Under the pieces are notes generated by a model that made no database searches, had not been told where the DNA came from, and was given only the letters and a program-made list of their open reading frames with translations. This document shows positions 6,509-13,010 of a DNA stretch of 13,656 nucleotides, in pieces. The DNA comes from Sulfurimonadaceae bacterium (GTDB taxonomy: Bacteria > Campylobacterota > Campylobacteria > Campylobacterales > Sulfurimonadaceae). Position 1 is the first letter of the stretch. The number at the start of each line of letters is the position of its first letter. The position numbers and the translations under genes were made by a program. The stretch is from the NCBI GenBank assembly GCA_030610325.1, contig JAUWRZ010000019.1, forward strand, positions 1 to 13,656, read 5' to 3'.

Positions 6509-7254
6509 CAAGACTCCTTACTAAAAGTAACCTCTTTTAACAATTTTTGATTATTTGATAATTGTAACTGAAAATATCTTTGATTGCAGGAAAAAGCAGC
6601 AAGATTGATATAGGTACATCCTTCTATATCAAAGATCCTGTTTTGATGATAATGCCCATCTATATAGTAGGTAGATGACGAGAGGTCAGTCGATGCTAGA
6701 CGCCGCTTCGTATAGGACTCAAAACCATCAAACTGGTCGCAGTCCTCTTTTTTGGCGTTGTGTCGATCGATACTATGGACGATACTATGATCTGTAAAAG
6801 AGTCTATCACGCGAAGCAGTCGTAAGATGGGACGTTTTCGTATCAAGTACGTATAGAGCCCGTAACCCCATCCCAGACCAAGATCACCGTGTGCCAGCAA
6901 GACCTCTTTATCAGCATATTGGCACCTTAGAGGTTGCTCTGCGATCGTGAAGACATGCGTGTTCTTTAAGACAGAAGCGAGCTGAAAATCGTGATTTCCC
7001 TCCAGGTAGATGACATCTATCTTTAAAGCTATCTCATCGATAAGGGCTACTGCTTCAGCATTACGTTCAAGAGTATAGGAAATACCACCGATGAGCTGAT
7101 CGAAGATATCTCCCATCAGGATAAGTTGAGGAGTCTCTATCTCACCAGAAGCGATGGCTTTTAAAAAAGGAAGTAGTCCGGGGTTCTTTGGAGAGTAGTG
7201 TGCATCCCCAATAAAGAGTGCCCCTTCATGCAGTTGCAGAAGATCAGGGGACAT
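6508..7254 (-). CDS. Calcineurin-like metallophosphoesterase, LpxH/LpxJ-like
   Basis: Predicted dimetal phosphoesterase of 248 residues from the ATG at 7254. The motif set is complete and in order: D17-x-H19 in IGDAHYS, GDIFD (48-52), GNHD (86-89), AHGD with H122, and GHYH (H201, H203). There is no signal peptide or membrane helix. The spacing and DxH...GDxxD...GNHD...HGD...GHxH order resemble UDP-2,3-diacylglucosamine pyrophosphatases (LpxH, and the divergent LpxJ reported from Campylobacterota), which make lipid X for lipid A; this substrate is inferred. A reading frame extends 13 codons further upstream into argC, but the internal ATG overlaps argC by only 11 nt and sits just before the conserved domain. 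No clear Shine-Dalgarno precedes it, so coupled re-initiation after argC is likely. From memory, C. jejuni has a similar protein next to cheV, greA and lpxB, which favours a lipid A role. Another nucleotide or phosphoprotein phosphatase remains possible. Confidence 0.8.
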   Translation of the reverse strand: MSPDLLQLHEGALFIGDAHYSPKNPGLLPFLKAIASGEIETPQLILMGDIFDQLIGGISYTLERNAEAVALIDEIALKIDVIYLEGNHDFQLASVLKNTHVFTIAEQPLRCQYADKEVLLAHGDLGLGWGYGLYTYLIRKRPILRLLRVIDSFTDHSIVHSIDRHNAKKEDCDQFDGFESYTKRRLASTDLSSSTYYIDGHYHQNRIFDIEGCTYINLAAFSCNQRYFQLQLSNNQKLLKEVTFSKES

Positions 7255-8254
7255 ACGCGATGATAGGCAGCCCGGTCGACTCTTCGAGACCACTCATCAA
7301 GTTGGCATTGGCCACTGCCTGTGAACTGGCCCCACGAAGTAGGTTATCGATGGCAGAAGTGATAAAAAGGACATCACCGCTGCGTTTTGCATAGATATCA
7401 CAAAAGTTTGTCCCGGACACACTTTTCATATCTACCGGTGTCTTACGTATACGGACAAAAGGCTCATCCCTGTAGACTTTTTCAAGGAGTTCCAACGGGT
7501 CAAAGTCACCCTCGACCTGCATATAGACAGAGGAGAGCATCCCACGCGTGATCGGCAGCAGATGCGGGACAAAATGTACGGTAGACTCATCCACGGCAAG
7601 CTTCTCAGCGATCTCCGGTCCATGACGGTGATCGAGAGGAGCATAAGCAAAGGCGTTCTCATTGATGGTGACATAATGCGTGTTATGCGAACACTTCTTA
7701 CCGGCACCGCTTACACCGCTTTTAGCATCGATCATGATCGGCGTACCACTCTGTCGAAAAGGCATAAAAGGCAGCGCCGCCAGGATGGAAGCAGTCGGAT
7801 AACATCCCGGATTTGCGACCAAGGTCGCCTCTTTTATCTTTGTGCGATTGAGCTCAGGAAGACCGTATACCGCGTGAGCAAGGTTCTCCGGATCGATATG
7901 CGGTACATAATGAGCTTCATAAGTATCACGCTCGAGTCGATAATCAGCTGAAAGGTCCACGACTTTGACATCCAGTGCGATAAGCGCTTTGACAAAACCC
8001 ATAGCCGTCTTATGCGGCAGTGCCAGAAAGGCCAGTTCACATGACTCTGCTACGGCATTGGCATCGGCTTTCTCGATAGCACATTCACTTACACTGCTTA
8101 AAGAGGGGTGAAGCTCGCTCAGTGACACTCCCCCTTCACTAGTCCCGACATAACGGATCTCAAAGATCGGATGTTGGACAAGCATCTTGATCAGTTCAAG
8201 TCCGGTATAACCACTCGCACCGATAACGGCGACAGGGATCTTAGTGGGTCTCAA
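7244..8254 (-). CDS. argC: N-acetyl-gamma-glutamyl-phosphate reductase
   Basis: Third step of arginine biosynthesis: NADPH-dependent reduction of N-acetylglutamyl phosphate to the semialdehyde. The 336 residues match the common type-1 form. Visible features are the Rossmann motif GASGYTG (12-18), catalytic C151 in VANPGCYPTAS, the SGVSGAGKK loop (about 179-187) and H211 in DHRHGPEI. The start is a TTG at 8254, with GGAG seven bases upstream; no ATG or GTG lies near the N-terminus. It overlaps the end of greA by 14 nt and its own stop overlaps the next gene by 11 nt, so it is embedded in the greA-to-cheW operon and not with other arg genes. The gene is complete and all catalytic residues are present. 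Finding an arginine gene in this operon is unusual but the family identity is secure. Confidence 0.96.
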   Translation of the reverse strand: MRPTKIPVAVIGASGYTGLELIKMLVQHPIFEIRYVGTSEGGVSLSELHPSLSSVSECAIEKADANAVAESCELAFLALPHKTAMGFVKALIALDVKVVDLSADYRLERDTYEAHYVPHIDPENLAHAVYGLPELNRTKIKEATLVANPGCYPTASILAALPFMPFRQSGTPIMIDAKSGVSGAGKKCSHNTHYVTINENAFAYAPLDHRHGPEIAEKLAVDESTVHFVPHLLPITRGMLSSVYMQVEGDFDPLELLEKVYRDEPFVRIRKTPVDMKSVSGTNFCDIYAKRSGDVLFITSAIDNLLRGASSQAVANANLMSGLEESTGLPIIAYVP

Positions 8255-8738
8255 AGATGATCTCCGTATATTTCACCTCAAGCACTTCAAACTCTTTTAC
8301 TCCACCGGGAAGACGTGCCTTGATCTCATCGCCCTCCTCTTTACCCAGCAACTGCTTCGATAGAGGCGAGTTAAAGGAGATAAGTCCCTGATCAGGATTA
8401 CTCTCTATCCCTCCGACGATCGTGTAGGTGACCTCTTCGTCACTGTCTACATCTAAAAGGACTACTGTCGAGCCAAAACTGATACGACTATGTTGTAACT
8501 GGGAAGGGTCGACTATCTGTGCGATGCTGATGATATCTGTCAGCTCATGCAGACGCGAATCGATCATGCGCTGCTTCTCTTTAGCCGCATGATACTCGGC
8601 GTTCTCTTTGAGGTCACCATGTTCAAGTGCCTCTTCTATCGCTATGACTACTGCCGGACGTTCGACGGTCTTGAGGTTGTTAAGTTCACTAGATAGCCTT
8701 TTATAGCCATACTCTGTCATCGGTTCTTTCTGTTGCAA
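8241..8738 (-). CDS. greA: Transcription elongation factor GreA
   Basis: Rescues backtracked RNA polymerase by stimulating its transcript cleavage. With the TTG start at 8738 the protein has 165 residues: an N-terminal coiled coil (about 7-80) carrying the acidic tip in HGDLKENAEYHAAKEKQR, and a C-terminal FKBP-like domain (about 85-165) with SFGSTV, YTIVGGIES, ISFNSPLSKQLLGK and GDEI. I chose the TTG because GGAG lies six bases upstream and because the resulting N-terminus, MQQKEPMTEYGY, matches the M-x-KEPM start I recall from Campylobacter and Helicobacter GreA. A longer frame up to 8762 and a shorter ATG start at 8720 are less likely. It is the first gene of the operon that ends with cheW and overlaps argC by 14 nt. 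A TATAAT promoter lies 57-62 nt upstream. Confidence 0.95.
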   Translation of the reverse strand: MQQKEPMTEYGYKRLSSELNNLKTVERPAVVIAIEEALEHGDLKENAEYHAAKEKQRMIDSRLHELTDIISIAQIVDPSQLQHSRISFGSTVVLLDVDSDEEVTYTIVGGIESNPDQGLISFNSPLSKQLLGKEEGDEIKARLPGGVKEFEVLEVKYTEIIFETH

Positions 8739-8794
8739 AGATCTCTCCACGTTTGGACACACGAGACTTCGTCTGTCCTTGTTTTATGATCTCG

Positions 8795-8800
8795 ATTATA
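8795..8800 (-). promoter_or_regulatory. Consensus -10 for the greA-argC-cheVAW operon
   Basis: A perfect TATAAT on the minus strand, placing a transcription start near 8788 and a leader of about 50 nt before the greA TTG. The hexamer lies across the TAA stop codon (8798-8796) of the thioredoxin/NHL gene. A small hairpin, GCGA-TTT-TCGC, lies just upstream. No good -35 is seen. The promoter would let the six-gene run be expressed independently of the surE cluster. Confidence 0.5.
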
Positions 8801-10091
8801 GCGAAAATCGCATCACTTCTGTAGACATCTTTGAGAGGTCGAACAAGATGATACGATGTGCATCAGTATCTGCGATGTAAAGGGTACAGCCCTTTTTCCC
8901 GACACCGGTAGGAGTATGCAGATCTGACACGAGGGTCATGATAGAACCATCTTCGAGATTATACGCTTTCACCTTGTTGTTAAAGGTATCGGCAATAAAT
9001 ATCCGTCCTCCTCCGCAACCATCTCCATACTGCCCTGCGGTAACACCCTGCGGATGCTGTAGTAGGAGCTCTCCTTCATCCACATCACCAAAGGTAAAAA
9101 GCCCTTCACCTATGGCGGTATGAACACCATTGCCTACGATAACACGCAGAGCGGAACTCTCCGCATCCACAAACCAGAGCTGATCATAAAGCAGTGTCAG
9201 CCCTGATGGCTGGGCCAGTTGCGAACTCTGTGCATCACCATCACGCAGTGCTTCGAAACCATTTCCATAACGGACAGTCTCACTAAGGTCTGTGAGCGAA
9301 TAAGCTACGATCTGATGCGAAGCAGCCATCGCAACAAAAAGTGTCTCATCAGAGAGTTCTAGATCATAAGGGGCACGCAGTCCATCAAGAACGACCTTAC
9401 GTTCATAGCTCTTAAGGTCGATAGATACTATCTCATCTCTACCCCGATTGGCGATATAGAGTAAGTCAGCATGCACTGCCATACCCATTGGCTCAGACAA
9501 CCCATCAAAGACCTTGAGTACCTTTCCCCCATAGTCACAGAGCCATACCGCATCATCTCCGGTGTTAGCGATAAGGAGAAAAGAGTCCTCACACTGGACC
9601 TTTTGCGGGAAATGAAGGCTCTCACTATGTTTTTTTATCTCGCTATTGTGTTTATCTAAAGGAGAGATACCCAGTGTAGCTAATGCTTTTTCTAACGTCT
9701 CGACTTTCTGCTCACCTGAAGATGTCTCTACTATATAGCCATCACGGTCTATCAACACCACAGTCGGCCAAGCTTTGATGGCGTAGTTGTCAAACAGTGA
9801 CAGAGAGCTGTCATCGATAACAGGATAGTCGATACCAAGTCGTTCGATCGCATTTTTTAGATACTCAGTATCACCTTCACGCTCAAACTTGGCACTATGG
9901 ACACCGATGATCACCAGCTCTGACCCGTAACGTTTTCGAAGTTCTTTAATGATATAGAGATTATTAAGACAGTTCACACAGCCATAAGTAAAGAAATCCA
10001 GCAGTACGATCTTCCCACGGAGATCAGAAAGAGAACGCTCTTCTGTGTTTAACCACTTACCGGACTCCAGACGGGGTGCTCGGACTGCCAC
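8796..10091 (-). CDS. Thioredoxin-like domain fused to an NHL-repeat beta-propeller (NHLRC2-like)
   Basis: Cytoplasmic by sequence: no signal peptide or membrane helix in 431 residues. Residues 1-140 form a TlpA/AhpC-type thioredoxin fold with RGKIVLLDFFTYGC, a C38-V-N-C41 active-site motif and the cis-proline P109 in KAWPT. Residues about 165-430 form a propeller of about six NHL-type blades, recognisable by recurring motifs such as LLIANTGDDAV (172-182), LYIANRGRDEI (211-221), LFVAMAASHQI, LWFVDAESSAL, IFIADTFNNKV (364-374) and LYIADTDAHRI (404-414). This architecture matches the NHLRC2 family, whose substrate is not clear in bacteria; disulfide exchange or partner binding through the propeller is inferred. 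It starts at a GTG sharing one base with the upstream stop (TAGTG), so it is co-translated with the tcdA-like gene. Its own stop codon carries the promoter for greA. It is complete, with no sign of truncation. Confidence 0.85.
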   Translation of the reverse strand: MAVRAPRLESGKWLNTEERSLSDLRGKIVLLDFFTYGCVNCLNNLYIIKELRKRYGSELVIIGVHSAKFEREGDTEYLKNAIERLGIDYPVIDDSSLSLFDNYAIKAWPTVVLIDRDGYIVETSSGEQKVETLEKALATLGISPLDKHNSEIKKHSESLHFPQKVQCEDSFLLIANTGDDAVWLCDYGGKVLKVFDGLSEPMGMAVHADLLYIANRGRDEIVSIDLKSYERKVVLDGLRAPYDLELSDETLFVAMAASHQIVAYSLTDLSETVRYGNGFEALRDGDAQSSQLAQPSGLTLLYDQLWFVDAESSALRVIVGNGVHTAIGEGLFTFGDVDEGELLLQHPQGVTAGQYGDGCGGGRIFIADTFNNKVKAYNLEDGSIMTLVSDLHTPTGVGKKGCTLYIADTDAHRIILFDLSKMSTEVMRFSL

Positions 10092-10729
10092 TACTTCTCA
10101 CTCAGCTTCATCACAGCCTGTGAACACATCGTCAGACCAAAAGCAGCAGTGACACCCATAAAACTCCCCTTCTCTTTGATCCTCGCCGGTTCTGAGCTGA
10201 AGACCACCGTATACTTTTTATTGAAGCGGCGTTTTTTCAGCTCATAACGGATCTTGGCACCAAAACGGTCACCATGGGTCTTCCAGATAGTCGAGACTTC
10301 GATCTTTGTCGGGTCAAGCCGTTTGGCTGAACCGACCGCAGAGATGAGCTTTTTATAGCACTTTTGCGCCAGGGCCAGTTTGGCATGGATATCGTCGATG
10401 GCATCAAGGATAAGATCATATGGCTCAAAATCAAAGCTCTCTATCCACTCTTTGTCGATCTTCTTCTCTATCACGGTTATACTCGGGTAGTGCTCTTTGA
10501 GTGAGAGGACTTTTGACTCCCCCGGATGCAGTTCTGACCACATCTGACGATTCTGATTGCTCTCATCAAAGGTATCAAAATCCACGATAGTGATCTCTTC
10601 TACTCCGGAACGTATGAGGCAGTCAAGACAGAAGCTCCCTACCCCACCTACACCCAGCAGCAGGACCTTCGCACGCTGAAGCTTCTCAAAGTCCTCTCCA
10701 AAAAGAATGCGCGTACGCTCATGCCTCAC
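10091..10729 (-). CDS. tcdA: ThiF/MoeB-family protein, probable tRNA t6A dehydratase TcdA (CsdL)
   Basis: Predicted ATP-dependent enzyme that cyclises N6-threonylcarbamoyladenosine at tRNA position 37 (t6A to ct6A). Using the GTG at 10729 it has 212 residues: an adenylation fold with LLLGVGGVGS near the N-terminus, the DFDTFDESNQNRQ acidic/arginine motif, DAIDDIHAK, and the TcdA-like SAVGSAKRLDPTKIEV and RFGAKIRYELKKR segments. It lacks the zinc-binding CxxC pairs of MoeB/ThiF and is shorter at the C-terminus than E. coli TcdA (about 268 residues). The start was chosen because GGAG lies eight bases upstream and the GTG overlaps the surE stop as GTGA; a GTG two codons further upstream would be only two bases from that GGAG. 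Its stop overlaps the next gene by one base. Assignment to ThiF-like E1 enzymes is firm; the specific substrate is inferred from similarity. Confidence 0.85.
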   Translation of the reverse strand: MRHERTRILFGEDFEKLQRAKVLLLGVGGVGSFCLDCLIRSGVEEITIVDFDTFDESNQNRQMWSELHPGESKVLSLKEHYPSITVIEKKIDKEWIESFDFEPYDLILDAIDDIHAKLALAQKCYKKLISAVGSAKRLDPTKIEVSTIWKTHGDRFGAKIRYELKKRRFNKKYTVVFSSEPARIKEKGSFMGVTAAFGLTMCSQAVMKLSEK

Positions 10730-11496
10730 AGCCACTGCTCCAATCTTTGTAAAGTATGGTAAGCACTGAGATCTAGATGGACCGGAGTGAGGGAGACATG
10801 CCCCTGCTCGATCGCTTCAAAATCAGACAAAAGATGTGCTTTGGACTCTCTTGGCTTGAACTCCAGAGGGTGAAGTCCCAGCCAGTAGTGCTCTTCCCCA
10901 CGTGGATTTCGGTGCAGGTGCGCATCATTACCATAGTAGCGGTATCCGGCGTACGTCACACGCATCTCAGCTTCTGCAGTATCAGGAGGGATGTTGACAT
11001 TTAAAAACTCACGCTCCGGCAGTGGGAACTCTCCAGCCAGGATCTTCTCCACCAAGGTACGGATCGTCTTTTTCGCCAGCGTATAGTCATGTCGTGATTG
11101 GGTGAAGTCCACGACCTGTGAGATAGCTATGGCGGGAACACCCTGTAGTACAGCTTCCATCGCCCCCGCCGCTGTACCCGAATAGGTGATATCCTCACCC
11201 ATGTTCGAACCGCGATTGATCCCGCTGATGACAAGGTCTGGTTTTTGCTCATCGAACATGGAGTGTAGTGAGAGGTAGATACAGTCACTTGGCGTACCGT
11301 CATCGAGTTTGTAGAAATCATCATCGACACTGACAAATCGCATCGGTCTGGTCAGTGTCAGCGAGTGTCCACAGGCTGATTTTTCCGTTGCCGGGGCGAC
11401 AATAGTCAACTGCGCCACATCTTTTAAGGCATCGATCAGGCTCAGTAAGCCTTCTGCCTCATAGCCATCATCATTGGTGATCAATATCTTTTTCAT
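10726..11496 (-). CDS. surE: 5'/3'-nucleotidase SurE
   Basis: Metal-dependent phosphatase that dephosphorylates nucleoside monophosphates; a stationary-phase survival protein in other bacteria. The 256 residues fit the family. Metal ligands are all visible: D9 and D10 in ITNDDGYEAEG, S40 in ATEKSACGHS, and N94 in SGINRGSNMGEDITYSGT. The N-terminus MKKILITNDDG is canonical, so the ATG at 11496 is secure, although the Shine-Dalgarno is weak. The stop overlaps the tcdA-like start by 4 nt (GTGA). It is the first gene of a three-gene cluster and follows a 158-bp gap after the histidine kinase. A surE beside a ThiF-type gene is, from memory, also found in C. jejuni. Confidence 0.96.
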   Translation of the reverse strand: MKKILITNDDGYEAEGLLSLIDALKDVAQLTIVAPATEKSACGHSLTLTRPMRFVSVDDDFYKLDDGTPSDCIYLSLHSMFDEQKPDLVISGINRGSNMGEDITYSGTAAGAMEAVLQGVPAIAISQVVDFTQSRHDYTLAKKTIRTLVEKILAGEFPLPEREFLNVNIPPDTAEAEMRVTYAGYRYYGNDAHLHRNPRGEEHYWLGLHPLEFKPRESKAHLLSDFEAIEQGHVSLTPVHLDLSAYHTLQRLEQWL

Positions 11497-11520
11497 GGGT
11501 CTCTTTGCGATTTTTTATGA

Positions 11521-11526
11521 ATTGTA
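11521..11526 (-). promoter_or_regulatory. Candidate -10 for surE
   Basis: TACAAT on the minus strand, followed by an A-rich leader, would start transcription near 11514, about 18 nt before the surE ATG. No clear -35 is seen. It is the best -10 match I found in the 158-bp gap between the kinase gene and surE. Confidence 0.35.
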
Positions 11527-11590
11527 TCGAAATCCAGCTCCTCATACTCGATAAACACTTCTCTTCAGATCTATGTCTACAAGGTCCTGT

Positions 11591-11614
11591 CTTATCAATA
11601 CGAAACCTTATCAA
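11591..11614 (-). repeat. Direct repeat TTGATAAG x2 upstream of surE
   Basis: The 8-mer TTGATAAG occurs twice on the minus strand, at 11614-11607 and 11598-11591, 16 nt apart start to start. It lies in the gap after the histidine kinase and about 75-100 nt before the predicted surE transcription start. This could be a regulator-binding site, but it could also be chance. Confidence 0.25.
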
Positions 11615-11654
11615 GAGTGATGAAGTCGGAACAGGTCGTATAAAATAGAATCGG

Positions 11655-13010
11655 CTACTCTGGTACGAAGATAAACCTGTTGACACCTTCATGATACTCA
11701 TACGCCAGTACCATACCATGGATCTTTAAGATCGAATCGACAAGATAGAGGCCCAGGCCGAAACTGCTCTTTGCTGCATGTTTCTTAGTAAAAGGCTCCA
11801 CATAATACGAAAGCGGATGCCCTAGCTCCTCTCCAACGCTATCAAACCAGATCTCAGCGCCATCTGTGCCGATCGTGACATGATGATCTACCGAGTATTT
11901 GATCGCATTATCGATCATGTTCTTGATCGCTGTAGAGAAGAGTCGAAAATCAGCATCACGTTTATACGCACTATCGATCTCGATTGCCACTGCGTCACTC
12001 TCTACCATAGCCAGGTCGATCGCACCATCTATCAGGTCCAGAAGACGGTACTCATTTTTTTGTAGATGTTCTGAACCAGTCGTCACCTCTTCGATCAATG
12101 CAAATTCATTGATAAGCGACTCCATCCGCTGGAAGATCTTGTTGAAACGGATACGCTGCTTATCCTGCTCCAGCATCTGTGAAGCAATACGTCCTTTTGC
12201 GATGGGTGTCTTAAGTTCATGCATGATATTACGCAAAAACAGAGTCCGCGACTCCAATAGCGCCCGGATCTTCACTCTGGTGTCTTCAAGTTCATTAGCG
12301 ACAAGTGCTATCTCATCATAACGTCCTTTGATCGCAAAAGAGGTGTCCATGTTTCCCTCACCAAAGGCAGCGATCCGCTTTTTCAGCAGGCGCAGTGGCC
12401 GGATACGCTGTAAGATCAATATATAAGAGACGATGATGATCGCGACGATGACTATGTAGGCGTATAAAAGGTTCAGGTGGGCATAGGGTTTGAGCTTGGC
12501 ATCTTTTAGCAGTACCGCACGGCGGGGCGATTCGATAAAGAAGTAGATGTGCTCATCTTTTTGCAGCATCGTCGCACGCATATCTTCCGCTATCTGTTGG
12601 GTATAGACACCCTGTTTGTTGTAAAAAAGCGCTTCATTGATCGCTTTGAAGCCCTCACGCTTAAGGACCTTTGCTTTATCCATGATCTCATCGACCTGCT
12701 CTTGTTTGGAGACGAGATCAAGGTTGTAGAGGGCAAGGTTGGCTTCAAGGATGGTCAGCGACGTCTGTCGTTGAAAGTGGGCACGAAATATCTGGGTGAT
12801 CACCGAATACTTCGTAAAGATATTGTTAATATACTGGGTCTGATTTAGATGGTAGAACTTCCAGAAGGTGTAACTGACACTGCCCAGCGTCACGATAAAT
12901 GCAAACAAGATCGTCATCAATACAGCATGATGACGGACTCTGTTTATCTTACTCTTCGTGATCAGAAATCGGACAAAAAGTCCAAGGTGACGTCTTACCT
13001 TTACTATCAT
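11655..13010 (-). CDS. Membrane sensor histidine kinase, ArsS/CprS-like
   Basis: Inner-membrane sensor of 451 residues that would autophosphorylate and pass phosphate to the regulator encoded just upstream. Order: positively charged N-terminus; TM1 (about 29-49); a periplasmic domain (about 50-180); TM2 (about 182-200); HAMP (about 201-253); HisKA with H264 in MHELKTPIAKGR; an ATPase domain with the N-box N368 in IKNMIDNAIKYS and the G2-like SSFGLGLYLV (416-424). The G1 box is degenerate: FDSVGEEL (389-396) where DxGxG is usual. The ATG at 13010 overlaps the regulator stop as ATGA, so the pair is coupled. The H-box and overall layout match the acid-responsive ArsS of Helicobacter and CprS of Campylobacter; the stimulus here cannot be read from sequence. 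Confidence 0.9.
   Translation of the reverse strand: MIVKVRRHLGLFVRFLITKSKINRVRHHAVLMTILFAFIVTLGSVSYTFWKFYHLNQTQYINNIFTKYSVITQIFRAHFQRQTSLTILEANLALYNLDLVSKQEQVDEIMDKAKVLKREGFKAINEALFYNKQGVYTQQIAEDMRATMLQKDEHIYFFIESPRRAVLLKDAKLKPYAHLNLLYAYIVIVAIIIVSYILILQRIRPLRLLKKRIAAFGEGNMDTSFAIKGRYDEIALVANELEDTRVKIRALLESRTLFLRNIMHELKTPIAKGRIASQMLEQDKQRIRFNKIFQRMESLINEFALIEEVTTGSEHLQKNEYRLLDLIDGAIDLAMVESDAVAIEIDSAYKRDADFRLFSTAIKNMIDNAIKYSVDHHVTIGTDGAEIWFDSVGEELGHPLSYYVEPFTKKHAAKSSFGLGLYLVDSILKIHGMVLAYEYHEGVNRFIFVPE

Noticed and set aside
7254..7293. Upstream start at 7293 for the phosphoesterase, giving 13 extra residues
   Set aside because: It would overlap argC by 50 nt, and the extra residues are a shadow of the argC C-terminus. 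The ATG at 7254 sits just before the conserved domain.
8739..8762. Upstream start at 8762 for greA
   Set aside because: The eight extra residues are not family-like, whereas the TTG at 8738 has a well-spaced GGAG and gives the expected QKEPM N-terminus.
11471..11719. 82-codon minus-strand frame spanning the gap between the kinase and surE
   Set aside because: It overlaps both the end of the kinase and the start of surE in another frame, has no evident Shine-Dalgarno, and its sequence resembles no family.
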